Positions 10,680 to 21,442 of a DNA stretch of 26,590 bases are shown one piece after another (the first letter of the stretch is position 1; every line of letters begins with the position of its first letter). The notes under the pieces are model-generated. The model saw only the letters and a program-made list of their open reading frames with translations. It had not been told where the DNA came from and searched no databases. The translations under genes and the position numbers were made by a program. This DNA is from Chara braunii (Eukaryota > Streptophyta > Charophyceae > Charales > Characeae): NCBI GenBank assembly GCA_003427395.1, contig BFEA01000051.1:4114036-4140625 (forward strand). Reading direction: 5' to 3'.

Positions 10680-11317
10680 CCCAATCTCTCCCGAGTTCCG
10701 TCAACATTACCTCCACACGGCTCCCATCATGTACTTCTCCGTTTCCTCTATGCTTGTTTTGAAGAAGATCCGTCCCATCCTTTCCTCTTTTCTTCACGAT
10801 GTGTTGTTGCTATCCCCCTTGTACCTCCATGAGAGCTCTCATTCGCCTGGTAAGTGATGCCCTTGCTCCTCCGTGACTGCCCTGCATGTTATTGCTTCGC
10901 TTGTTCCCGGACGATCCCTCACCCAATCATCCCTCGTGTTACATTCTGATGTGCCATAAGTGTTTCCGCTATACTGTTTACAGTGTTTAGCCCTTCATTC
11001 ATTCCCTCCTTTGCTCGCCTATGGGACGGCTCCTTGATCATCATGATTGATAGCTCCATCCACCCTGCCCTCTTCTATCCCCCTTGTCACACTATGCCCC
11101 CCTTGTCACAGTCCGTCCCCCTTGTCACACTCCGTTACTTGTTCTATACCTTCACTTCGCTATCGCCATCCCAATGATCCACCACTCCTATCATACTACC
11201 ACATGTTTACTACCAAGAGACCGATCCAGGTGGGGTCTGGGTCAGTAGGAAGGGTGACTGATGCAGCCTCAAGGGAAAGACAGAGCTCCAGGCTAGGAAC
11301 TGATATGACCATAGTCC
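10680..11317. other. Pyrimidine-rich stretch without a recognised gene
   Basis: Around 11075-11135 the phrase CCCCCTTGTCACA(C/G)T is repeated three times at intervals of about 20-25 bases. No coding region is recognised. Confidence 0.4.
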
Positions 11318-11761
11318 CAACAAACACTGTGCTGAGATGATGTTCCTAAGGAACGCTGGACCCGGTTTCCAGCAGGTGACGATCCCCACCAATAGATGGA
11401 GCAGCCCGACAGGCAAAGCCTCAAATCTGGTGGTTCTCTTAGTACCACAACAAGCACTGTGCTGAGATGATGTTCCTAAGGAACGCTGGACCTGGTTTCC
11501 GGCAGGTGACGCTCCCCACCAATAGATGGACCCTGTCTCTTATACACATCTAGATGTGTATAAGAGACAGCACCAATAGATGGACCAGCCCGACAGGCAA
11601 AGCCTCAAATCTAGTGGTTCTCTTAGTACCATAACAAACACTGTGCTGAGATAATGTTCCTAAGGAACGCTGGACCCGGTTTCCAGCAGGTGACGCTCCC
11701 CACCAATAGATGGAGCAGCCCGACAGGCAAAGCCTCAAATCTAGTGGTTCTCTTAGTACCA
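11318..11761 (+). repeat. 130-bp tandem repeat array, about 3 copies, interrupted by an adapter
   Basis: Unit starts are near 11318, 11448 and 11632, marked by CAACAAACACTGTGCTGAGA and its variants. The first interval is 130 bases, the second 184; the extra 54 bases equal a 38-base adapter plus a 16-base duplicated segment. Each unit contains TTCCTAAGGAACGCTGGACC and CCCGACAGGCAAAGCCTCAA. The biological role is unknown. Confidence 0.9.
11533..11570. other. Nextera (Tn5) mate-pair junction adapter, sequencing artefact
   Basis: Bases 11533-11551 are the 19-base Tn5 mosaic end CTGTCTCTTATACACATCT, and 11552-11570 are its exact reverse complement AGATGTGTATAAGAGACAG. Two mosaic ends back to back are the circularisation junction of Nextera mate-pair libraries. 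The same 16 bases (CACCAATAGATGGACC) lie on both sides (11517-11532 and 11571-11586). This is not genomic DNA of the organism. Confidence 0.97.
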
Positions 11762-13448
11762 CCACCGGGATAGAGGCATTGCGCAAGGGTTTTATTCAAA
11801 AAAAAAAAAAAAAAAAAAAAAATCTGATCAGTTCAGGTCTCTCATATCGCCATTATGATGGTATCCTAGTGGATTCCTTGAGTCCTCCTTGCTCGTAGAG
11901 GTTCCCCTCCACATGTCTCTTGTGTTGTCATTTCCATATGCACACCCTTCCTACCCCTCTTCTCTCCTGTCGTCCAAACGGACGCTCCGCTCCTTGTGCT
12001 GGCCCGTAATACACCAAGTGCTAGTACCAGGGGTCCAGAAGTCAGATGGGGTTCCCCTGGGACGGTACTAGGCCAACGGGCTGATTTTCTAGAGAACCAT
12101 CTCTCAAGCGATGCAAACTTATCGCACCAACCGCCTGTAATTTTTTTGCTCCTTGAAGTTGGTACATCTTGAGGATGGGGATGAGTAAGAAGGTCTAATA
12201 AGTAGACAAGTGCTAAAGAGTGGGGACGATCGATTGCTTGGAGGGTTGGCTGGTAGAGGGAAGAATGGGCCGCGGAAAGATTGGATAAGATACAGAAGAG
12301 GGGCAAAAAGAGGGGAGGCACCTAGAATCAACACTAGGCCCTCCCCAAACAGAGAGGCTGGAGGGTAGATGGTGGGTTGGCTGTTTGGTGGATGGTACTA
12401 AGGTGGAATATTCTCCAAAAAGTATGGTGGAATGGGCCAAGGAACAAGACATAGTTAGGGATCGGTTGATCCTTCGGAGCAATCAGGAGAGCTTAGGATC
12501 AGGCAACGCAAAGGGTCGTATAGAAGATCACAAGGATGTGTGGCTTGCTGCCATGTACGATCTTGGATATCCAGGACACCCACGGCTCACATCTCCAGGT
12601 GATCATTGTGCACTCAGTGACTTCCCTTGACAACACCATAAAGAAAAAAAGGGAAAAAAAAAACACGATCTTGGATAAGGGTTCAGTGGGAGTACTTTTG
12701 TGGGGAATAATGGTCTAGACTTCTACGCTAAAACAATTCACGAATTGTTGTATCACGCATTGGGGAAAGGTGCGACGGCGCGTACAGAGGGTCCAAGAAT
12801 CGAGGTAAGGTTGGGAACCGTATCTATGTTATACGGAACTTATACCCTAGATGGACGTGGGAAGGAGGGTTTGTTGATGCTGGGATGGAGTCTGGGTGAT
12901 CTAAGGGCAGACAATGCTAGCAGAGGAAATAACATTGTCATATCCCTAGGCAAGGCAAATGGTGGGGTTGGACTGATCTCTATATGAAACTATTTTAGGA
13001 CATATATCGTCCAACATAATATGACCCAAAATCAAAGAAAGGATGTTGATTCACGATTAACGTGCCAGTTTGGCGCCTACATGCGATACTTCTTTAGAGA
13101 GTGTTGTGTCGTTGTTGTTGTTGTTTTGTTTCTCCCCCGATGGAGAGCTTTATCTACAGTGACGTCTTCGATGCTCAAAAATGGAGAGGCAGTTTGGAAG
13201 TTCCCAAAGACTACTCTATAGCGCAATGAACCAATGAAATCACATTGATTCTCACACCACAACAAGTTCATGCTTTATCACGCCAAGCACGATATGCAAA
13301 TCAACACGACGAGGACACTTCAGCTCTTCTGCGGAAATGAAAAGTCTTATACCACAAAGTGTCATGTACACAAACTTGGACGGTTATGGCCGCCCAACAA
13401 CTTCAATAGGTGTAACTTCCCCCCTCTCGCAACCCCATACTACACTAT

Positions 13449-13449
<1 letters not shown>
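11762..13449. other. Stretch with open frames of unknown origin
   Basis: It contains a poly-A run (11799-11821). Open frames lie at 12385-12630 and 12700-12987 on the plus strand, and at 11866-12321 on the minus strand. Their translations (for example VEWAKEQDIVRDRL and YAKTIHELLYHALGKG) are not obviously repeat-derived, but I recognise no family and see no splice or start context. They may be remnants of a retroelement or host exons. Confidence 0.3.

Positions 13450-13510
<61 letters not shown>
13450..13510 (+). repeat. (TC)n microsatellite
   Basis: About 30 perfect TC dinucleotides. Confidence 0.95.
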
Positions 13511-13513
<3 letters not shown>

Positions 13514-13943
13514 GCCCAACACCGTTGACGACTCTCTATCGCTGCCTCTCAACCTCACTCGATTCTTCGTCGAGACCATAACAACATTTCCACAACAAGC
13601 TCAATGGAAATCGTGTCAATGCCTTTCTGCTGCTGGACTTTTGTACTTTATGGCAGTTTCCAATTTTGAACTTCTCAAGTAAGGATACCTACTTTTGTTG
13701 GTTGCGGTCTGCCGTCGATGCTTCTAGTAGTTTCTCTGACTTTCACGGGAGCGGCCAACTTGGGATCTACAAAGAGATGGACTGACTATACCAAGAGACC
13801 TACTAGATCTTACATGCCTATTGAACTCAACCCAACCACCCCACCAGATTGACAACTAATATGGTATGCGGGACGCTGAGGCTTTGGGGTTGTTAGTGGA
13901 ACTAATATATTGAGACACGTGAAATCATTACAATAGGTTGGGA

Positions 13944-14255
13944 ACCTATAGTGAATTGGAGGACACTGGATGTAGGGTCTCTACTTTTGCTTTCTTAAAA
14001 AGGAGTGGTCGTTGAAGTGAATTGTTTTCAATTCAGGATTTAGAACTTTATCTTAGTTCTTATGTATCTCTATTGCGACTAACGATTTTGAATTGTGTTG
14101 TTCTCATGAGTTGGACGATGGTGGATGTGGGGTTTCTAATTTTGCTTTCTTGAAAAGGACTAACAGTCGGAGTGAACACTTCTCAATTCAGGGCTTTGGG
14201 CTTTATCCCGCACTTTCTATATTTCTATTGTGATTGACGATCTTCACTTTTAGAG
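13944..14255 (+). repeat. Diverged tandem duplication, period 155
   Basis: The segments from about 13944 and about 14099 align: TGGATGTAGGGTCTCTACTT then TTGCTTTCTT in the first corresponds to TGGATGTGGGGTTTCTAATT then TTGCTTTCTT in the second, followed by TCAATTCAGG and CTATTG(C/T)GA(C/T)T. Confidence 0.75.
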
Positions 14256-14339
14256 GGGAGGGTGTGCGGAGAATTGGGGCAATAGACAATTTCTGAATTT
14301 GACTTCGACTGAGCAGGATAGGGGGTTGGTAGGATTGAT

Positions 14340-14510
14340 AGGAGCCTAAGGGTGTTCAAAGGGTTGTACTAACAATTGAATGTGGATGTATAAGTGGAGA
14401 GACGCAAAACATTGTTATTTTTTTGCTTGTTTGTATCTCTGGATAAAAGAAATCCAGATAGAGGCAGTTGATCCTGTTTCGTTTGCTAGTAGGATCTCGC
14501 CCCTGGAGTA
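14340..14510. repeat. Diverged copy of the 24906-25078 hairpin repeat
   Basis: TTTGTATCTCTGGATAAAAG, then AATCCAGATAGAGGCA, and TTGCTAGTAGGATCTCGCCC then CTGGA, align with the right half of the element at 24906-25078. The left half (GTGGATGTATAAGTGGAGAG) is only weakly similar. Confidence 0.55.
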
Positions 14511-14760
14511 CTAAGATTTCTTTCATTTTTCAGTTGATGGGTGTAAAATAAAACTGAGCATAGCATCATACATTATCGCACAAATAATGTCGATCCTCCT
14601 ACCACTACAAAAAAATCTCAATCCTATTTCATTGTTAGTGCGACTGAACCTCAGTGACTTTCTTAAACCAACCATACTGCTCTCTTTCATGCCAAAAGAA
14701 AAAATATATGTTTTTTATTTCTTAAAAAGAACTTACACAAAATTTGATAAAATAACTTAC

Positions 14761-14837
14761 GCTAAATTTGATATTTCTACAATACGGGAAATATCCCTCC
14801 GTTTATGTTGGAGCTCTTTATACAATGCATCTTGAAT
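14761..14837 (-). CDS. ODA1: Outer dynein arm docking complex protein, third exon
   Basis: This 77-base exon encodes 25 residues plus two bases of an alanine codon: IQDALYKELQHKRRD then ISRIVEISNL(A). It matches the stretch that follows the IDNLRxER segment in DC2/CCDC63 proteins (pattern IYKxLxxEL-xKK then IxxIxEISNxAYE), and the spacing from the preceding exon needs no gap. The acceptor is TTGCACAG with AG at 14839-14838, entry phase 0. The donor is AGC|GTAAGT with GT at 14760-14759, exit phase 2. The exon is tiny and lies in AT-rich, otherwise anonymous DNA, so it would be missed by length-based gene calling. The next expected coding block (YEAR-type continuation) was not found between 1 and 14760; it may lie beyond the window or have diverged. 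Confidence 0.8.
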
Positions 14838-15559
14838 CTGTGCAAGACACACAAATCACACATTGGCATTTAAACAATAGAGATAAAAAGAAAGTCAGCA
14901 TTTTTCTTAAATAACAAGTTATGAACCATTTTTCAATTTGTATGTATCATCATTATTTGTGCAGCGTCCATATGAATCTTTGTCGTGTCATTCCATGTTA
15001 AAAACTATTTTGATATTAATCTTCACTTATGTTTTTTTCCCCCTATTTTAATATTTCACCTTGTGCTTTGTTCATATTTTGAAAGCAACCATGTCATTTG
15101 TTAGGTTATATCCTTGGGACCATCGAACAATTTTTTTTTTTCCTCAAACAAAAAAGTTTTTTTACATTCCAATGACTTTGTTGATCATCACTTTGAAGGG
15201 ATTAACGCAATGCATCTAGTAAAAATGAAAAAGCAATAAAGCAAGTTTTGCAATATACAGGAAATAAAATGAATCCTTATAAACATTTTAAAGAGTTTGG
15301 AAATGTATTATTGCTCATTTACTAAATAATTTTTCAACATGTGATGCTTACTCTGAATAGAATGGAATTATCCGTAAAGGTTGCTCCTTTATTGGAGAAA
15401 GGCTTCGAATGTTGTTTGATGGAAAAACACAAAATGTCGCTTCATCTATAAAAAAAAGGTAAAGCGAAATCACTATTTAAGTCTTTTTTTAACAAATTAT
15501 AATTTATTAGTGGTCATCTACATATGTTAGAAAATAAAAGCAATATTTCACAACATGAA

Positions 15560-15737
15560 TGTATAGAGGAAGACGGAATTGATTACCCTCTTGCAATGTG
15601 GATTAGCTACCTTCAAAATTGAAAGTGTAGGTCACCTTAAAAACAGGAATATACAGCGGAATACGACATTGATTACCCTATTGCAATGTGAATTAATTAC
15701 CTTCGAAATTGAAAGTGTAGGCCACCTTGGGACCCTC
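15560..15737 (+). repeat. Tandem duplication, period 90
   Basis: ATTGATTACCCTCTTGCAAT at 15578 and ATTGATTACCCTATTGCAAT at 15668, both followed by AAATTGAAAGTGTAGG(T/C)CAC. Confidence 0.85.
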
Positions 15738-16465
15738 ATGGCTCCCACGACAAGTTTCTGACCCTGTCTATCTATGATATCTCATAACGAGCAATTAGAA
15801 AGTCTAACAAACATTTCTCTTATTTCATTGATACAATGAAGCCTCATGAAATTAAAAAAATAAAACTTTAATTTACAAAAAAAAATAAATGTAGAGACAA
15901 CTATTTGGATTCAATGATCCACTTACCCTCCTTTCTGTGAGGTTTATTGTTTCTTTATTTGTTTTTAATTGTAAATAGCAGTCCACTTTCCCCCGTCTCC
16001 CCCCAAAAAATGAATTGTGGTACCAACTACAGATCTTGATAATCACGTGGTTAATAAAGGAGTTCATAATTTTATTTTTATTTTTCCTTAAAAAAAAGAA
16101 CATTTTGAATTTAGGATCACTTAAACGTATCAATGGATGCAATAAACCTCCCAACAACTAAACCTAGCATGTTGTTAATGGGGAGACTTCGCACTTGTAG
16201 CAACAATACCATAATACATACATTTTTTTTGCTGAAAAATTACAAATGTCGAGTTGTCAATCAAACTAAACTCTATAGACAATTATCATCTAGCATTTTC
16301 CCTTGTATATATCGTACGTAGATTATGTACAAATACAACATACGAGGTGCATTATGACATACTGTAATTGACATTTGCTTTACAATTTGAAGTACCAATT
16401 TTTTTTTATATACCCTAAGAAAATAATATTATTCAATTACTTTTGAATGTATATATTAATAATTG

Positions 16466-16915
16466 TAAAATAGCAGTATACTATACACACTATACAAAAA
16501 ACTTTTAAAAGGTTAGAAGAGATTCTATAAGACCAACTATAGTTTTTCACATTCACCACTTTCACATTTTATCAATTGTGAAAAATTCATGATTTTCACA
16601 TTCATATCACAAGCAATTTTTTTTTTTTCCTTTCAAAAGTTGTGATACGATAATTTAAGTTTTTTATTGTAGAGCCATATCATAATGATAATAATAGTAA
16701 AATAACAGTATATTATGCACATACTACAAAAACCTTCGAAAGACTAATAGATATTCCATAAGACTGACTTGAGTTTTTTACATACACCACTTTAACATTT
16801 CATCAATTGTGAAAAAACATTGATTTTCACATTCACATAATAAGCAAACTTTTTATTTTTGAAAAGTTATGATACAGTAACTTAATTGTTTTACAGTAGA
16901 GTCATATCATAATAA
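16466..16915 (+). repeat. Tandem duplication, period about 232
   Basis: TAAAATAGCAGTATACTATA at 16466 and TAAAATAACAGTATATTATG at 16698. Both copies continue with ATCAATTGTGAAAAA, GATTTTCACATTCA and AGAG(C/T)CATATCATAAT. Each copy includes a short TTTTCACA/TGTGAAAA inverted repeat. Confidence 0.82.
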
Positions 16916-17486
16916 AATAATGAAGAAAAAAAAAAATGTTTTATTCAAATATGAACTACATTCTGTTCAACTATGACATTTATATGTTATATTTGAATAT
17001 AACGTATGTATCGTGTACGTCAATGTATTGGCCTTCGGGTTTGACCGCATTGACACTCGAAATGTACTAACTTTCAGGCCTCCTGCTCCAAGTGTTCTGT
17101 TGAACGACGAACTTTTAGTGTGTTTTTTTTTTTAACCTATCATTTTTTTTTTCAGGGTATGGAAGTAAGGGTGTTCTTCTCTCTTCCGTTTTTTTTTGTG
17201 TGGCAAGTTTGTTGTCATCGTTCAACCACCCTACCCTCCTCCTCTTCCCATCTTTGAATGTGTATCTAGGTGCATAAAAAGGTAGGGCGAATGTTTGGGT
17301 TTTGATTGATTTAATGTTTTTTTATTGATTGATTGATTGATTGGTTATTCTATTGATTAATCACCTTTATCATTGCAAATAGAAAAAGATCATCAAAAAA
17401 AAAAAGACAATACGTGCTTATGTGCACGCTCATATGTGGGGGGTGGGGAGCGGGGGGGGGGGATAAATGAGTGCGTGTGTGGGTCT

Positions 17487-17530
<44 letters not shown>
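17487..17530 (+). repeat. Poly-G tract of 44 bases
   Basis: Uninterrupted G, preceded by a shorter G-rich block at about 17438-17462. A poly-Gly open frame across it is an artefact of the tract. Confidence 0.95.
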
Positions 17531-17534
<4 letters not shown>

Positions 17535-18394
17535 TTGCCTAAGTCACCTTTGGTAGACTTTGCAATAATTGATGTCTAATCCATGATAAATGATGACGGA
17601 GTCATCGAGGTGGGACAAAATAGTTGGATGCGCGACGTGAGTGGCTGTTGAGAAAAAGACATTGCCTCCAAAATAGTCAGATATGTTGAGTGAGCAGTTG
17701 TTTAGAAAGCAAATGAACGTCAATATTCTCAATAGTCTAGCATGATAAATCTGATTGTAATGATTACCGTAAACTTTATCAACTATCGTATCAGCAAATG
17801 AAATCATTATTTGCTTCATTTCTCTTGTCATAATGAAGTGCGGCAAGGGCACGCGTTGACTCTACTCACACCAACCTTACGCAGTAATTGTTTTGATCAT
17901 GGAGCTTTTACAAAGATGCTATTTAAATCACTACTTCAATCGTGGGATCCATAATTTCACGAGGGAAAATAACAGCCTGTGAAAATTAATAATGAAATTG
18001 TTAGTGAGAACAAAAGGAAAAATAGGTAGTAGATTGAAAGATCATGGTTGTGTCGCACCATGCATAATTAAATTTTATCGCTTGTGTATGGTTCATGTAT
18101 GCATGGATTTGACATGGCAAACTCTTCTTCTACTTCTAGTCGAATTTATCTAACTACCTGGATAGGTGAAAAATTATTTAACACAAATCACATATAAAAA
18201 AAAGGTAGTATAATATCAGAAAATTAAGTAACCGGATAACGTATGAAAAGACCTACACAATTTAAAAAAATGAAGACGTCGGATAAATAGTCAACTTTCA
18301 CATGATACAAAGTATGCCACTGTTTTATTGAAGTGGTCAAGTTTCTAATATTTCAAATTATAACAAAATTTTAAATTTGAAGAAAGCCCCCACA

Positions 18395-18413
18395 AAAAAA
18401 AAAAAAAAAAAAA
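18395..18413 (+). repeat. Poly-A tract
   Basis: About 19 A in the AT-rich intron. Confidence 0.85.
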
Positions 18414-18989
18414 GGCACCACAGTTTTTCTCCTACACGGAAACTCTCTGCAAACTTGTATGGTTGTCCGACGTGGGAGAGAATTCATCCTACCTTCTTTA
18501 CCCAAATACCACGTACAGTCATTATAATTGTATTTCAATTATCTTTCAGTTAATATAACAATCATAACCATATGCTGTATTCAGGTGAAGAAGATAGCTC
18601 TATAAGCCCTTTTTCGCACACATTGTTAGACTCCTATGAAATTTTTACCTTCCCGTGCTCATTCAAAGGAGAGATTATGTTTTCTACTGCCTACCACTCG
18701 TGCTCCCATTAGTTGTATCTAGTCCATGGTCATATCCAACTTCCTACTTCTTTAAGAAGTGCAACCTGCCATTTATTGCTCAATAGCTCCAGCTCATAGG
18801 CATTGTCTTCTTATGTTTTTTACCTTATAAATGACCATGATAGCAGTAGAGCAGAAATGGGGACTACCTACTGTCTTCCCCCAAGTACAATACACCCTCA
18901 TCATGACTGTATCAACCCAAAAGGATGTTATGTATACATTCATGATGTGAGTGCGTTCTGTTTGAGGAATGACAGTAATCATTTTGGAG

Positions 18990-19352
18990 GACTTAGGATC
19001 TTGTTAAAACTGATACATGACCATACATCGACCCCACCCCCCTTGCCACGAGTTTCAGAGGCCAGAAACACGACATAGACCATTGATGAATATTATCAAC
19101 GGTGCGTGAGGATTTAGAATCTTGTTGAAACCGATACATGACCATACATCGACCCCACCCCCCTTACCACGGGTTTCAGAGGCCAGAAACACGACATAGA
19201 CCATTGATGAATNTTATCAACGGTGCGTGAGGATTTAGAATCTTGTTGAAACCGATACATGACCATACATCGACCCCACCCCCCTTACCACGGGTTTCAG
19301 AGGCCAGAAACACGACATAGACCATTGATGAATGTTATCAATGATGCGTCAA
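18990..19352 (+). repeat. 121-bp tandem repeat, three copies
   Basis: GATACATGACCATACATCGA occurs at 19012, 19133 and 19254, an exact 121-base period; each unit ends TTATCAA(C/T)G(G/A)TGCGT. Copies 2 and 3 are nearly identical and copy 1 is more diverged. The single N of the window (19213) lies in copy 2. Confidence 0.93.
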
Positions 19353-19604
19353 CCACAACTTTATCGGAGTAGGCGACAAATAACTTTTCCACAAAATTGG
19401 ATCTATGTATAAGTGATTTAAACTAACACTTCATTTGGATCTATTTTGATAAACCAAAAATTGCATTTCCCCGAGGCTAAAATTTATTATGTCGCCGTGA
19501 AGAAACATAGTTGTGGTACCGTATCCTACTAAACCTTTATCGGACCTGGACACTGTAAATTGTTTTATTCCCCTTAAAAGTTTTTTAAAATGAATAATTT
19601 TTCT

Positions 19605-19665
19605 TATCAGACCAATTCTCGATTTATGTGTGTCATCCTTGCGCAAGGGTTATGCTAATTCTCGA
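19605..19665 (-). ncRNA. U6 snRNA fragment (pseudogene, 3' half)
   Basis: The minus strand reads TTAGCATAACCCTTGCGCAA then GGATGACACACATAAATCGA then GAATTGGTC. This is the U6 snRNA 3' domain with the plant-type 3' end, altered mainly by G-to-A and C-to-T transitions. The 5' half is missing or scrambled: a weak TCCGATAAA-like piece lies further along the minus strand near 19530-19545, but it is not convincing. The fragment sits inside the large intron of the dynein docking gene, in the same orientation as that gene. Confidence 0.78.
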
Positions 19666-20445
19666 TTTATCCGTGCAACAGAAGGACGGAGACAATAAAG
19701 ATTTTGGAGTGGTGGCTTAAAGTGTTATAATCAAAGTGAACAAAATGATATTAACTAGCTTCATTAGTCTCGTCTCTCGATCTCCACCCTTTCTAAATTT
19801 CGGTTTCAACTTCTTTGTCAACATACATGCGTTATGCTGTGTATCCCATAAATCTCTTAGGCCCCACTGCACCCCTTGCAAAATCTGAAAAATAATATGT
19901 ATCTTGTTGTGAAAAGCATACCAATACAGTAACCAGTTTTCAAAGTCGGAGAGTGTCGCTGTATGACCAACATCACTAGTACACATGAATTACGAAGGAT
20001 CAAATGGACAAAAAAAAAACATAAGTTTGCAATTTAATTAAAGTGAAGATGAAAGGCGTTGACAAAACACAATATGTCGAAAACGTTTTTTTTTTCACAT
20101 GCCGAAACATGTTTAGCAAAAAGGTGGTGAAAGACACAATAAAACGAGATCGGTTGACAAAGGCAAATGATTATATGAAAATTGGGGAGGTGGCGAGGGT
20201 TAAGCCAACAAAAGAGGAAGGTATAAAGGACGAAAATAGTTTTAAGCCACCAAGGCACTTCGCTCTGATACTCGAAATGCCCTGAGCGCCAAAGAAAGAA
20301 ACAACACCACACCTCCTTTTAGCTAGCGTTGCCAGCCATTTTGCTTTGGAGCCCAAACCCCGAAAATTGTGGTGCAAATACGATAAGGGTCAAATGTAAT
20401 GGTGGTTTACGACTCTAACTTTGTTATTGTTGCTGCTGTTTTTTT

Positions 20446-20447
<2 letters not shown>

Positions 20448-20533
<86 letters not shown>
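20448..20533 (+). repeat. Poly-T tract of 86 bases
   Basis: Uninterrupted T (A on the gene strand), inside the large intron. The poly-Lys and poly-Phe open frames across it are not genes. Confidence 0.95.
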
Positions 20534-20536
<3 letters not shown>

Positions 20537-20786
20537 TTTAGAATTAGTCTGTGAGGATTTTTTTTTTCTTTTTTTTTTCCTAGACATCTCATTGCAAGGC
20601 TAATATTTGGGGGGTGAACCCCCCCTGCGCCATACTATATCACTCACCTGGAGCAAAAACAGTTCAATTGATGCCATAGCATTGTATTATTAGAAAAAAA
20701 TCACTTTTTTTTCTTTTAAAAAATGGAACATTTTTTGCGAGGCAACTTTTTGAGTAGTTTATTTCACTTGTGAATGGAGTGCAACT

Positions 20787-20996
20787 CCCTAATACTGATG
20801 CCTTTTGCAAACCACTTTGAAAGACATAAATGAATTAAAATAAGAACAATGAAAAGCAGGCAACACATTACACTCGCCAGTAATTGCTGCTCGTTAATAG
20901 TAATGTCTTTTGTAAACCATTTAGAAAGGACATAAATGAATTGGCATGACAACAATGAAAAGCAGGAAACACATTCTACTCGCCAGCAACTGCTGG
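20787..20996 (+). repeat. Tandem duplication, period 105
   Basis: TGCCTTTTGCAAACCACTTT at 20799 and TGTCTTTTGTAAACCATTTA at 20904, each followed by GACATAAATGAATT and AACAATGAAAAGCAGG. Confidence 0.85.
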
Positions 20997-21084
20997 TTAA
21001 CAAGCATTGTCACTTGACAATATATTCAAAATTTTGATTTCCAGATGAAGTTACACACTACTATGGCACGTAATCATGCATTTA

Positions 21085-21121
21085 TGTGTGTGTGTGTGTG
21101 TCTGTGTGTGTGTGTGTGTGT

Positions 21122-21188
<67 letters not shown>
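21085..21188 (+). repeat. Compound (TG)n-(AG)n microsatellite at a splice donor
   Basis: A TG run (21085-21121, one TC interruption) passes into an AG run (about 21128-21188). On the gene strand this is CT followed by CA, beginning five bases after the exon end. Confidence 0.95.
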
Positions 21189-21191
<3 letters not shown>

Positions 21192-21192
21192 C

Positions 21193-21285
21193 CTGGCTGG
21201 TAATTAATCGTTCCCAGCGAAGATTATCGATCACATCATGTAGTTCCCTATTTCGCGTAAGAGCCTCATTGTATTTAATCATGAC
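21193..21285 (-). CDS. ODA1: Outer dynein arm docking complex protein, middle exon
   Basis: This exon encodes 31 residues in phase 0 and continues directly from the exon at 25765-25866. It reads VMIKYNEALTRNRELHD followed by VIDNLRWERLITSQ, which corresponds to the family pattern of an (A/V)xxKxNEAL core, then N-x-ELR and an IDNLRxER segment of the central coiled coil. The acceptor is ATCAG at 21290-21286 and the donor is CAG|GTGACT with GT at 21192-21191. The intron to the next exon begins almost immediately with a long CT/CA microsatellite, which is unusual so close to a 5' splice site. There is no in-frame stop and no sign of decay. The intron separating it from the upstream exon is 4479 bases and carries a hAT-like element, a mitochondrial rRNA fragment and a U2 fragment. 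Confidence 0.84.
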
Positions 21286-21442
21286 CTGATAATATATCAG
21301 TCAAGCAAGCATTGAAATAGGACAATATGGGTCAACAAAAAAAAGACCCAAAAGGAGGAGGGAAAAACCAAAAGATGAAAATTGCACAAACAATCTATAA
21401 TGTTCATGAAAGGGAAACAAAAACCCTTTCGTTTCTTTAAAT

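Larger units (their letters stand above)
14838..21192 (-). other. Intron of the docking-complex gene (6355 bp)
   Basis: The intron runs from the donor at 21192 to the acceptor at 14838 on the minus strand. It begins with a CT/CA microsatellite and contains an 86-base poly-T, a U6 snRNA fragment, and tandem duplications with periods of 121, 232, 105 and 90 bases, listed separately. Between these features (about 14850-15550, 15770-16460, 17560-18980 and 19670-20440) it is AT-rich anonymous DNA with no coding signal that I can recognise on either strand. Confidence 0.7.

Noticed and set aside
11533-11570. Natural Tn5-type transposon end
   Set aside because: Two mosaic ends placed back to back with nothing between them are a library adapter, not a transposon.
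11866-12321. 151-residue minus-strand open frame
   Set aside because: Basic, Ser/Pro-rich, overlapping other open frames on both strands, no motif I recognise. Kept only as part of an uncharacterised stretch.
12385-12987. Two plus-strand open frames with ordinary-looking amino-acid composition
   Set aside because: No family recognised and no splice or start context. Could be a retroelement or an exon, but I cannot support a call.
18990-19352. CRISPR array
   Set aside because: The whole 121-base unit repeats, with no unique spacers, in a eukaryotic intron.
20043-20285. 80-residue Lys-rich plus-strand open frame
   Set aside because: Lies antisense in the large intron of the docking gene and resembles no family; composition follows the AT-rich DNA.
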